Assembly: GCF_019649055.1 (NCBI RefSeq)
Contig: NW_026570257.1
Coordinates: forward strand, 496,001 to 560,000
DNA from: Paramacrobiotus metropolitanus
Taxonomy: Eukaryota > Tardigrada > Eutardigrada > Parachela > Macrobiotidae
Reading direction: 5' to 3'
DNA length: 64,000 nucleotides
Shown here: one piece after another, positions 49,654 to 61,241 of the stretch
Layout: every line of letters starts with the position of its first letter
How positions within the stretch are numbered: position 1 is the stretch's first letter
The notes under the pieces: model-generated
Seen by the model: the letters and a program-made list of their open reading frames with translations, nothing else
Told to the model about the DNA's origin: nothing
Databases searched by the model: none
Translations under genes and position numbers: made by a program

Positions 49654-50645
49654 ATGGAGAATGCCGCACGACAATTTAGCCAAGCCTTTTACCACAACCA
49701 CACTAAGCGCCAAGCTTTTGGTGAACTGACCACCATTATTGCCAGTTGGAAACATTCTCCCCCAAAAGACTGGACCGCCGCGGCACAGAACGTCCGCAAC
49801 CGGGGAACAGAATGTAATGCGGCCACTTGGATAACAGCGTTTCCCTTGTACTTTTACAATCGGACGGAGCAGATGAGTTTCTCTGTAGACCGTGTTGCTC
49901 GACTCACCCACTCTTCCAATGAAGCTGCCGCTGGAGCACAACTGCAGGCCTATGCCATCAGTCTGGTTCTAATGAATCCACAGCTGACCGAGCTGGAGTT
50001 TCTATCCGCTCTTGTTGAATACAGCAATAAGTCTCTCCCGGAATGCGTACGTGAGAAATTTTATACACGTATGATGATTGTTTTGGACTATGCGCAACGT
50101 GTCGAACCTAAGGAGAAACTGTTCAAAGCTATTGGCGTCGGTACTAGCCCTTGGAAGCCGTCCCTGTTGCTGTTTACTTCGCTGCTATTGGTCGCTGTAG
50201 TAGTTATTCCTTCGAATCCACTCTGCACGCGACAATGTTAACTGGAGGATGCACAGATGCCATCGGCATCATGGCTTGTGCCATTGCGGGGGCTTGGTCT
50301 GGATTTTCAAGCATACCCGACGACCTGGTGGGTAACTGGGACGGGCAGGAGCAGGTGTATGCCTTAGCCGAAGAACTTTACAAATACGTCAGTAAACTTC
50401 ACAACCCCGACGGACCACTCAGTACTTTTGAGAACCGGCCACACCTCCTTCCTTCTGCCGGCGCCATGGCAAGGACGGGACTGTACTATACCGGATCTGA
50501 TGATACAGTTAAATGCCGTTACTGCCGGTTTACAATGAGCAACTGGACACCGGGAGATCCATACAATGACCATCAGAAATTTAACCGAAATTGTATTTTT
50601 GTCAAAGACTGTACTGCTACTCCTGCGTATGTTCATGCGGCCTGA
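49654..50645 (+). pseudogene. ARH-BIR fusion, right-arm copy broken by a 1-nt deletion
   Basis: Same gene as 30405-31397, but the run of four C after GGTACTAG is three C here (about 50148). The frame therefore shifts at residue 165 and stops after 195 codons. The remainder, including the whole BIR domain, is open in the shifted frame (50151-50645). Apart from that indel the protein is essentially unchanged, so the loss is recent or a sequencing error in a homopolymer. An AATAAA follows 45 bp after the original stop. The gene points toward the TM/RING exons. Confidence 0.75.
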
Positions 50646-50687
50646 TTTGTTTTACTTAAACTTTGTTCGTTGTTATTCGGTGAAAAC

Positions 50688-50694
50688 AAAATAA
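50688..50694 (+). promoter_or_regulatory. Polyadenylation signal of right-arm ARH-BIR
   Basis: AATAAAA about 45 bp after the stop codon; mirrored in the left arm near 30356-30362. Confidence 0.5.
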
Positions 50695-50920
50695 AATAGG
50701 GTGGAGAAAAATAAACAAAAGAAAGGGGGTATAGTACGGTTCGGCCGGTCTCGGTTCGGTCCTGAACGGTTCGGCTCGGTTCTGGGCGGTTCGTTTCCGA
50801 CCAATCAGAGAAGGAGCGTGTCAGGCCAATCAGAGAAGGGGCGTGTCTGACCAATCAAATTGTCAGTCAGATCAGCGCGAAAATGTGCGCCAAAATCAGT
50901 TACACCAGCGTGTACACTAC

Positions 50921-52287
50921 TCATCAATGACCGCCACTCCGAGTCCGCTATACATATCACCGGACACGTTTGTCAACTGGTATCTTGCGATGACCCTTTT
51001 CCTGATGGTTCTCATCGCCCTATTGCGGTACACCTGCAAACACCTGCGAAAAAGGCGACCAGTTTTGCCAGTCGCTGCCCCAGTTTTGCCGGTTGCTGCC
51101 GAAACGGTCAACCGTCCAGGAAGGATTACGGTGACGTTTAATCCTCAGTACTAAAAACTGCACTCCAGACATACTGTATCCAAAAAATTTAAAATGTTGA
51201 GAAACCGAGATCAATGATACAACACAATCTGCTCGTACAATCTGAAGTTATGTAACCGCTTGTTTTTGGATGTATAGGAACGTCTGCATCGAACCGACGA
51301 AGAGATCGCGCAAATTCTGGCGGCTCGCGAGGAAATGGTCTATCGGTTGATTTTCACGCTCATTGCGCAAGAGCAGGCAGCTGAAGAGCGACAACGCCTG
51401 ACAGCCACCGATACACCGCTCAGCGCTGGGGAAATGGAACAGCTCCCGCGCACCGAAATCACCGGGCCTTCGGACGATATCTGCCCCACGTGCCAACAGA
51501 ATTTCACGGAGGGCGAGCTGAAGATTGTCCTACCTTGCACGCATGGTAACGGGGCTGTACCGTATAACTAGCACGGCGTGCTAGTGTCGCAGGGATATTT
51601 ATCTGAATTATTGAAAACATAAAATTAGAGATATGTATGAGATGGTAACGCGGCTGTATTATACCGTGCTTGTGTCGTAGCGATAATTATCTGAATTATT
51701 AAAATTAGGGAGACATAAAGTGTGTATATACTTTGTACACAAGGTATGCATGCACACAGATATATCTGTACTTACATTCTGCTTTCTTTTGAATGTAAAT
51801 ATTACGGAAATATTTACATTAAAATTATTGGTTTACGTATATTATTTATCTGCGATATGGTATGATGTACATATACAGTTATATTACTTTTTTGCTTCAT
51901 TTACTTTCCACTTATATAAGTATTTATTGTATATTTATGTATTATTTGCATATTTTTAATAATGTATTTACATTTTAATGTCATTAATCACATCTCCTTA
52001 ATTATATTTACATTATGTATATATTTTATGGAGATTTAAGTTATCCAACTCCGGTTAAAATGTCGTCGTATATTTTTATAAATTTGATTAATTGTAATCT
52101 TTTTTTCTCTTGATGTAATGATCACGCAGCACGTTGATTATTGTGTTTAGTTGGACATGAAGCGTGCTTGACAACATGGCTGACGACGTATTCCCGCAAG
52201 TGTCCGGTGTGCCGGCAGCCTGTTTTTGTGGATGATACTGCGGGATCGCCACCGAATTCTGATGTATTACTGGATGTGGATACTTGA
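50921..52287 (+). CDS. PA-TM-RING E3 ligase, 3' half (TM + RING-H2)
   Basis: Exons 50921-51130, 51278-51545, 52151-52287 in consistent phases. The first encodes a luminal stub (SSMTATPSPLYISPDTF), a TM helix (WYLAMTLFLMVLIALLRYTC) and a basic stop-transfer. The second has a charged helix and the first RING ligands CPTC...LPCTH; the third completes CTHVGHEAC and CPVC. Together they form a perfect RING-H2 (C-x2-C-x14-C-x-H-x2-H-x2-C-x11-C-x2-C), split by a phase 1 intron. This is the cytosolic catalytic end of a Goliath/RNF13-type ligase, which ubiquitinates endosomal or lysosomal membrane proteins. The PA half is at 28142-30127, and codon TCA at 50921 continues codon TGG at 30125 in the same frame. 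In the contig the open frame also extends back into the palindrome edge (to 50843), so a truncated product could start there. Confidence 0.75.
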
Positions 52288-53698
52288 TCGTGAATTAAAC
52301 TGTTTCTCGGAGGGATTTTCGTGGTTGTTGGGTGTGATCTCGAATTTTTTGTTGCTCATTGGTGAATTTCCTGTGAAAGAGGCGATGGCGTTCTGTGTTA
52401 CGCGGACTATACTTATTTTGTTTTATTTTAACAAAGTGCTTGAACTTACTGTTGCCGGGGCCCGGATGTGTTGAGGTTTTGTACTGGAATTCTGTAAGTT
52501 TAGCGAAGAAAATATCGATTCACTATGTCATCCGAATTAGACTATTTTATACAGCAAATTGTTTTTTCTAGCTAAAACAGTCTCCGACATTTTTCGGTTC
52601 CAGTTAATGTAAAAATTTAATAATGTCCCATCGTGTCCCTAATGCGCAAACATACGAGTATTATTTTTAACTTATAGTGCGGACCGTGCGGTCATCTTTT
52701 AGAGCGCTATATAGCGACAATTCATTTGCAAGAGGGTCTTGTAGCTCTTGTTGAATGGTGGACATCTTTTTGATGGATCCCGCATGAGGGACATTAACAT
52801 ATAACTATAGCGTTCATTTCTATAGTCTACAGGAGAAACATCCTGTACGGTGGACCATATACACATTACCACCGGATGCTCGTTAAATAAATGGAGATTT
52901 CGATCGCAAAAGCTCAGGTGACCTTCGGCATGTACGTAATAACGACGGTGAAGATTGCGAAGTGAAACTGAAAAACACATAATGTACTTTAGTGAAAAAG
53001 TGGCGTCAATAGGAGGTGCACAAATTGAAAGGTTCAGGTAGTGCCGGAAAAGGGGAGTAGTGAAAGGCAACGCAGCTAGAATCTGTAAAGTGTAAAATTA
53101 AATGCTGAAGGCCGCACTGTGTCAAAATGTAATCTACTTACAAATAGAAGCATGTATAAGAGTACTTAATAATATGCTGGTGTCGATACCATTAATTTTA
53201 TTTCATGGTTTTAAAGAAAACACCACGAACCAGGACAAATAAACACGAAAATAAATGTACAAACGAGGCACAAACACTTAATTCTGCCAGCTTTGACCGA
53301 TATCCAGTAAGAGGTCAGGTGAATCTTATTTACCTGCCGAAAGCATCGAGATGCCTCGGGAAAGCGTGTTGTGAAAAAAATGCAAAAATGCCTTATCGTA
53401 TTCGGGTTGCTGGGTTTGGTTGCATTCCACCCGTCTTCCGCTGCTGCCCTGCATAATTAACTACAGTTTTAATCATTTCAGTCCTGTAATAAAAAGTTTT
53501 AAATCTTTCATTTTAAACCTTTAATTTCTCAAAATTGTAAATTTTAACATTAAATTTTATTCGTTTTTGCACTTCAAGTGCATATATGCAACGTGTTTCC
53601 TGGTAACCGCCCTTCCCGTTTTTCTTAGTAAGCCCAAAATTTTTTTTTCATCTAGTGAGTTTGCTAACCAGTTTGACCTTTTAATTCGAGAAACTTTA
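52288..53698. other. Intergenic with two weak ORFs
   Basis: A 123-aa ORF on the minus strand (52699-53070) has ordinary composition with several Cys, but no recognisable domain. At about 53380-53455 (+) a short frame reads MQKCLIVFGLLGLVAFHPSS and then stops. It looks like a signal peptide, and could be a first exon if a donor inside it is used. I could not link it to a downstream exon. Confidence 0.35.
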
Positions 53699-53968
53699 AT
53701 GTGCATTATGCATCACCTGACCGTAGTTTGTGTCATGGGCATGCTGGTGGCCGTATGCAGTGCCCGCTACAGTCCATCTCAGAGCTACATCTTTGAGCAG
53801 CCCGCGGAGAACGCCTACGCCCAGATGGCCCAGCAGATGGAGGAACCACAGATGGCTCGTCAGCAGCAGCAACAACAGCAGTACGCTGCCTATGAACAAA
53901 CTCTGGAGCGGCAGCGGCGCAGGATCAGACCCCGATGTGACCTATACCCCGAGCTGTGTATATATTAA
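53699..53968 (+). CDS. Neuropeptide-like precursor with C-terminal cyclic peptide (allatostatin-C type)
   Basis: 90 aa from ATG 53699 (or 53708). Signal peptide MHHLTVVCVMGMLVAVCSA, then a polar Gln-rich spacer (QQQQQQQ), then a basic processing site (RQRRR), then IRPRCDLYPELCIY at the very C-terminus. A ring C-x6-C placed one or two residues from the free C-terminus after a dibasic site is the layout of arthropod allatostatin-C peptides (C-x6-C-F), which are not amidated. The ring sequence itself (DLYPEL) differs from the usual YFNPIS, so receptor identity is inference. No introns are seen inside this part. It could instead be an unrelated small secreted peptide. Confidence 0.5.
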   Translation: MCIMHHLTVVCVMGMLVAVCSARYSPSQSYIFEQPAENAYAQMAQQMEEPQMARQQQQQQQYAAYEQTLERQRRRIRPRCDLYPELCIY

Positions 53969-55001
53969 ATGGGTTTCTGTGAATTCACTAAAGGATGCTG
54001 TTATCCTTAATTCTGGACTGACGGGAGTTCTCATGGGATCTTAATTTTTGTTTTAACGGGTTCTCACTCACGGGTTCTTAATTTTTGTCACTGTTTTTGT
54101 CACTCTTACTTATATGCACAGTATACATTGCTAATTGGGCCCTTTTGTGCAATCAGAAATTTTCGCTGGAAGTGTGAGAAAAAAGCAGACAACCTGCGCG
54201 TTTATTCAGTTCCTGAGTGATATTGTTCATGCATAGTACGGGGAAGCAGGCCGCGGACTATTATATCTCTAAGACTGACCTTATAGTAATCCATGGTAAA
54301 TCTCCATGCTGCTAATACTGGCGAAGTTGTTTGTTTATTACAAGATATATTTTTTTGCCTTGAACCTTTTGCTGCTAAATATGCTTGAAAAATTTGTTTA
54401 TGTATCGTTTAAAAATATGCTCAATGCAATAAAAAACAAGAACTATAGGTACCCCGTACGTGTATACATTATGCCACGAGGAAACAATTTTCGTCCTACT
54501 TTACACTTTGGTGTCTGTACCTGAAGAAAGAACATTAATATAAAATTAATTTTAAAAAATGAAAAAAGTATACAGATAAATAAAAACAATTATTAAAAAA
54601 CAAAACTGATGAATAAGTTCCATCGTTACTGAATAAACGACTGCATAACATACTCTGTGTACCAAAAATTTATGTATCATATGTACTTTTGAGATCAGCT
54701 GTGTATTACATGTAATATTATCTAATCAACATTAATTACAATGGCACAAATGAGAGCTGTTGCACACTGGTGATACGGATAAACAATGAACATTTCGTAA
54801 GTGCCATTGGCCATTGTAAAATGCGGCGATAATCCCGGTTGATTATATTCATACCAAGGACACAATAAATGGATATTACAAAATTTTTGATGCAGTAAAC
54901 GGTAGAAAATTTACGGCGATCGATCTTAACGAGGCTGAAGTTAGTCTAACATTGCGTAATTGTCCGCAAGGGTGTACTGAAATTCTAACCCAATTTCTAA
55001 A
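53969..55001. other. Intergenic, nothing recognised
   Basis: AT-rich, with short ORFs only (54306-54524, 72 aa, hydrophobic start, no domain). The right end should hold the promoter of the CUB-trypsin gene. Confidence 0.45.
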
Positions 55002-58000
55002 ATGGGATTACTGTTAAAACTCGGTTTTCTCGTGGTACTGAGCATAATACAGCGCTCAGGTAAGTTTTTGTAAAATATGCTACTTAAAAATCAGATTTTA
55101 AAGCAAGATTTAAACCTGTTTTGACCAAAGCTATGTCAGCAACTTGGAAATTTGTACAGAATTTAAATATTTTTGATTGACCTTACTACGTCATAAAGAT
55201 GATTTGCTACTATAGCGGCACAGCATGGATGCCAGACTTTCCGGGATCTCCATTATGGACCGGGTGTAAATAGCTCCGTACTGACCAGCGAGAATTTTGA
55301 TGAAGGCGGAAATTATTTTCCCTATACGGTAATAATCGCATTTTCTACAATTTAATTAATATTCCTGTGCTGCCAGTTTGCAATCAAGTAGTTAAACGCC
55401 CAGTTTGTGCTGCATTTCAGGAATGCAATGCTTAAACTCTTAATATCTGTACAGCCTTAACGCAAAATATTTACATCCTGTTGACATTGCAGTGGTGCCG
55501 GTATATTATCTCTGTGCCGGAAAACCGACGTATCAGGATTAAATTCACGACGTTTGAAGTAGAGGGCACCGGGCAATGGTAATGCTTCGAATGTCGCAAA
55601 AAATGGCTGAGTTTTGAGTTAATTAGTAATTACCGTATTAGATCACAGAGCGAAGTCAGTTATCTGTATGCATGCCTGTATAACAAAAAAAGGCGCCTGT
55701 GAAAACTAATTTGCTAATACGGTAATAATCGCATTTTATACGATATTTCGATGTCGCCGGTTGGCAAAAAAAAGTTAAACGCCCAATTTGTCGATGCATA
55801 CCTATCTGTGAAACCATACATAAATATCTTAAAATTTAAAGTCTGAGTCTTGAAATTTTCGGCTACATACATAGGTTATCTGGTCATAGAAAATCTTTTG
55901 CGCATGCGGCTTTCAGTGTGGGTACAGATAATAATCGTTCCAAAAAATACTGTAGTTTTTTAAATACGGATTTGTTAGAACCAATTTTTTCAGTTTAAAT
56001 TTACTTTATATGCGTGGTAACACTAATTGTTTAGAACGTTTTTGTCCGTTGCAGCACAACAGCCGATTATCTCACCATCTATGAATCCCCTAGCTACCGT
56101 AAGTGGTCAAGACAGTCCAGTTATGTTTTTACATGAATGACTGAAACAGAACTGCACCTGCAAATGAAATGGGCTTAACATTACTCCGATTTTCTGACCA
56201 TTAATAATACGTATTATAAGGAGGGTATATTTTAAATTTACGGTAAGAAAAAAACGTTTTAGATAATAATTGCAATAATAAATAAAATGTGGACCATGTA
56301 AAAGAATCTGTGAAGATTTGAAAAATCAGTTTTAGTGATCACGGGGTTATGAAAAAAAACATTATAATGTTATGTCAAACTCAAAATGCGAATGAGTATC
56401 GTAGTGCTAGAAGGTAATCGCCTGCTCTTATCAACGACAATTGTTTATCGTGTACATTGTCAAATTTTGATAACCGTACTGTAGAATTTCTAAAATAAAT
56501 CGTAATATGTAGGGTTACGCCATTGTAATTACAGCTGCCACTACGGAAGGACTCATGGCTGAAGTACCGGTATGCCGACCTGGCTACAATGGCGTTTTCG
56601 GTAAGCCCAGAACCTCGGTTACGAGTGCACTTGCACAATAATATATATTCTGTATCTGTACCTTCATTAACTTTACTATTCCAACTTTTACTAACCGGCT
56701 TATGTTCAAGGGCCACAATGCGGTAACCTTACCGGCGAGGATATGACCTTCACAAGTCGAGGCAACCGAATCCATATGGACTTCTGCACGGATTACGGTG
56801 CCGAATGGCGTGGTTGGAGAGCCGGTCAGTGTTGATTATCTGTTTCCAGCAGCATCAAATCTAAATTTGGGAATGCTATACGTGACACACAATTAGAAAG
56901 TCAGTTCCCCTCAAAGTTTTTGAAACAAAAAAATAATGCAATTACGTAGGCTAAAGTAGCCCTATTAAATGACTGACTAAAGAAATAAGCGAACAGTTTG
57001 ATTGGTGCAGATTGTCGCAACCGCGGCAATCGTTGTAAAACATTAAAAGTTTTCCGATCAGTAATTAAAACTGTTGTCTCTGATCCCCCTAATCACACTG
57101 CCAAACTACCGTTACCGGTAACTGCGTGAGCGGTACCGTCATTCATAATAGTGCCTTTCTTGTTTAATACTAAAAGTTCTATCTTTCTCGTTTTGTAGAA
57201 CTGGAATTCTTTGATCGTGTGGTCCCTCCCCAGCCTGAACCCTGCAACACTGAAGTCAATATGGAGTCTCTGGGTAACCCTGGCAGGATTCAATCACCCG
57301 GGTTTCCCGGTCCTTATGGACCCCATCGACAATGTACTTGGACCGTCAAAGTCGACCCGTAAGTGGCAGATTACTACGAACCGATTAATCCGCGTTCTTG
57401 CACTTAATACCTCTAATGTTTTATATACCATGATCACATGTAGGAAGTATCCCTTGCTGATCGACGCACATTTCTTCGATATGGATGCAGGATGTTACGA
57501 CAAACTGGTTATCACGGATACAACCAACAATATCAGTCACACATTCTGTGGTGATCGTCGGCTCAGTACGCTACGTTTTGAGTAAGTATTCGGAAGGTCA
57601 CCAAGCCCATCTGCAGCTGCGCAGTGAACCGATTGAGATGACGTTGTCAATACACCCATTCTGCAGAGACACATCGGAAGTCGTCTTCACGTTTACGTCC
57701 GATGATGTGGCGCACGGCATGTTCGATATTGCTCTGGAGTTAGTGCCCTGCAAAGTCGGCTTCCAGCCCTGCGACAATCCCAACCTCGGCTGTGTATCCG
57801 TTGCTCAGCAGTGTGACGGTGTGCGACACTGCGCCGACGGCTCGGACGAGAAGCACGAGTACTGTGCACCGGACTGCGGGGTCTCGCATTTCCCGATGGA
57901 TACGGAGACGTCCAGGATTGTGGGTGGGATTGAAGCTAATCGTCATTCCGTTCCCGTGAGTAGCAGATACTATTACCCATAAGAAATTCTAATCATTTAC

Positions 58001-61000
58001 TGCTAACAACCTGTTTTATCGCAGTGGCAAGCAGCCATGCTTTATCAGAGCGGTTCGCAGTTCTGTGGTGGAACTGTCATTTCCGATCGGTAAGAAATCA
58101 ATGGTGATTATTCGTAAGCCGCCAAAACCGGTGCAGTACTTTCTGATATTCTATAAATCGTACTTTTTAAATGTAAATGCTGTCATCGAAATTGTTTTAA
58201 TTTTTTTCGGATTGGTATGTAGATGGATCCTGACGGCCGCCCATTGTTTTACCGGGTAAGATCGGTTTTTCCAATATTCTGCAATCCGCACCAAGTTTCT
58301 ATGAAATATTTTTACAGTGGACCGAGTTCCGCGCCACAATATAAAGCCCGTATTGGTGGTCACGATTTGGCTTTATCTCCGGAAGAGGATTTGGCCACTG
58401 AAGTGAATTTCGAAACTGTCCTTTGGTACGCGGTCAAAGATATCATAGATGAAACGTTTAACGTGTTTACTGCTGTGACAGTTATACAGCGTAGTTTTTG
58501 CTCCGTGCCCTTGCACCATTTTGTAGTGCCGATCTAAACCAACTTCCAGGCTCATAAATATAGAATGCCTGCTTTGAATTGCAGCCATCCTTACTACAAT
58601 CGCGTGGGAACCGATTACGATTACTGCTTGATCAAGACTACAGAACGTATAAAGTTCCGCAAGAACATCGTGCCGGCATGCTTGCCAAGACAGGGCGAGG
58701 AGATTCCACATGGAGAACCGTGTCTTACTTCTGGTAAATTCAGTTCAACAGACTAGCTGATACTTTTTGGCGCAGCTACAGTTCTGTACGACAGTTATGT
58801 AGAATTATTATCTCCTTTCACTTCTCTGAGTATTCGATAGCTCTGCAAATGTATCGCCATATGTGGGTAGTTTTGTCAGGATAAAAAGTTGACTTTTTTC
58901 GGAAGTCCCAAACATAGCGGTGTTGTTTTTGCTATAATCCATCAGGTTGGGGCAGCCAGGACCCATGGCGATCGCTTTTCGATGAGAACCGGGCTGAATT
59001 CACAGCGGAATGGCCGGGCCGTACCGTGAAGTACGCGAAAGAGGGTGGAGACGGACTGCGACACGTCACCGTGCCGATTGTCAACCGCACCACCTGCGAC
59101 ATCGCATACGGTGGAACCGGAAGGTAGGTTGTAGAGCCAAGCTCACCGTAATCGACCGAAGCGTATCGAAGGTCCTCTATGTTCAGCGTTCATGAAAAAT
59201 GTGGCGTCTGTCGGTCACCGCCATCTATTGGACGTGTGCGCCGCGTATTTACTGTGAAATGCACGTGTGCGCGCTGGCCGTATCTGTATATACTCAAGGC
59301 CCGTGCAAACGGTGGTGTCTGTCAGTCATCGCCTTCTAATGCACATATGCGCGGTATTCCTACTATTAAACTGCATACATACACCCATGATACACGGTCA
59401 CCCACCGCCATCTAATGCATATTTTTTACGATCACCACATACTGTGAAACAGACACATGCACGGTCACAATACTATCAAAAAACAATGCTGGCTGGTCGT
59501 ATATGCTAAGACCGCGTGTAAAATGCGGTGTCTGCTGGTCACCATCTCTCTTTATAAAGTGTCCAGAGGCGCGGTAGCCGTATAAAAATGCTGTGCTGCC
59601 TACTGGCGTTTATCTGTAGAAGAATGACATATTTATCTCTTTGATAATTCAAAGTAAGCATTAATTTCTGTATTCTTATCTTAGCACAACACATACTTTG
59701 CAATTTGCATTGTGTTTGTCCATCGGTCACCGCCACCCTACTTAAAAGCGTAAAAGGCGCAGTGTCCAGTTGTACTCGAGGCTTGTGGCTACCGTAAAGT
59801 CTTTTTTCGGTAACCGATACGACGGTACCCTCCTGCCTTTGCACAATTGCTGCTAAAATCATTAGCTTCTGAATAATGTAACCGCTCCATGAAACTAGGA
59901 CACAAAGTCTGGAAGCCCGGAAACAGTCACATACTCATAGCTGCTTGGTTTGACTAGCGCACTGCCGGCATGCCCAAGCTGCATCCTGATCTGACCGTAG
60001 GTAGTGCAATTTTATGGAGGGCCGCAGTAGTTTACCGTGCAAATAATCCTAAAACCGCATTTAACAGCCACTTCATCTGGAAAATATTTTGGTATTTCGC
60101 CGGGAAAGTAACCGCCATCTACTCGAATGGCGATCGAGCAAAACAAACAAGGATATCTAAAATTGAAGAAAAGAAAGAAATTTGGAATTTGCATTAAATA
60201 TTGTCCAGAAATACATCTATAGCCGGTTAAACCATGCATTCACCGCCCCAGAAGGACGTTCATCGTAACTGAGACCGTAAATACGAGTACATGTCCTTCC
60301 AAGTAGGCTTTAGTTTTGCACAATGTTTTTCAATATGACCGGCAAAAATATCCGATTCCAAACTTTTGCCATATTCCGAGAACAGCGGAATATTGATCTG
60401 CCTGGAAGACCTCACCGGTCTCATGGTTGTACTCTACAGACACTGTACATAGTATACGCTTTAAAATCGTAACATTTCATTCTACAAATTTTTGATACCA
60501 AGAAGATAAAAAGAATTTATAAATTTACTCCTACGCTTCGGTCATACAGTGCCCGCCGAAAGCGAGTGCACTTTCCTAGTTGGTACTATTACTTTTTTTG
60601 CAATCCGTACACTTTCACGACATGAATTCGCGTGCCAGATGCCAGAAACACGGTATTTTCTGCGTGGTTCCGCAGGAAAAAGCGCTATTTTTTTGTTAAC
60701 ATCGTGTGCAAGTTGTATAAAAACAACAATTATCAACCGCAAATGAGCAAATTTTTGAAACGTTTTCTCATGTAATTCAACGCGGAGAATACCGCATCTC
60801 TGGTGTCCGGCCCGCTAATCCATTTTCCCAGTAAAAAAGTGTCCGAAATGCAAAAAACTTCGAAGTATAGCAGACTAAAGGTTGCAATGCGTTTTTAGGA
60901 TTAACGACCGCATGATCTGCGCCGGTCTGTTGGGCGTGGGCGGTAAGGACACTTGCCAGGGCGATTCCGGCGGGCCCTTCATGTGCAAAAACCGCTACAA

Positions 61001-61241
61001 CAAGTACATGGTGGCCGGTGTTGTCAGTTGGGGTCAAGGGTGCGCCCGCGAAACACATCCTGGGGTACGTTATTGTTCCAAATAAGTAGCACCTGGATGT
61101 ATATTTTTCAAAACTGCCGGCACCGAAAATTTTCATGATTCTGTCGGCCCTTTTTTCTCATGAAAGCATTCTCTTTTACAGGTCTATGCCAATACTGCTT
61201 TCGCTATGAACTGGATCTACGATACAATGACGAGCAACTAG
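55002..61241 (+). CDS. Secreted CUB-CUB-LDLa-trypsin serine protease
   Basis: Exons: 55002-55059, 55216-55328, 55493-55578, 56055-56098, 56535-56600, 56711-56824, 57199-57358, 57444-57581, 57625-57955, 58025-58089, 58223-58255, 58318-58432 (end uncertain), 58550-58733, 58946-59123, 60899-61064, 61182-61241; about 636 aa. Signal peptide [23 protein letters not shown] 1 runs through [18 protein letters not shown] and DYLTIYE. CUB 2 starts at [19 protein letters not shown] and ends near TLRFDEPIEMTL. The LDLa module ([28 protein letters not shown]) precedes the activation site SRIVGGIE. The triad is intact: [19 protein letters not shown]. The D and GVVSWGQGC around Ser suggest trypsin-like specificity. 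The intron 57582-57624 is only 43 nt. For exon 12 the good donor at 58426 breaks the phase, so a weaker one (GCG|gtcaaa) is used here. The architecture resembles invertebrate haemolymph or developmental proteases. Confidence 0.88.
59200..59760. repeat. Degenerate intronic repeat array
   Basis: Lies in the 1.77-kb intron 14 of the protease gene. There are about five diverged units of GTGTCTGTCGGTCACCGCCA ... TAATGCAC, spaced 60-150 bp apart. Not coding. Confidence 0.6.

Larger units (their letters stand above)
37866..50921. repeat. Right arm of giant palindrome
   Basis: Reverse complement of the left arm, expanded from 7.6 to 13.1 kb by a hAT-like insertion and a 4.19-kb tandem duplication that includes it. 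It differs from the left arm by many point changes and 1-nt indels, which argues against a simple fold-back duplication of reads. Confidence 0.93.

Noticed and set aside
30129-50921. Integrated virus or Maverick/Polinton element, suggested by the BIR (IAP-type) gene and long inverted repeats
   Set aside because: No polymerase, integrase, capsid or packaging gene in either arm; only the ARH-BIR gene is recognisable.
60882-61136. Minus-strand 119-aa and alternative-frame ORFs over the protease Ser exon
   Set aside because: Shadows of the GDSGGP exon in other frames.
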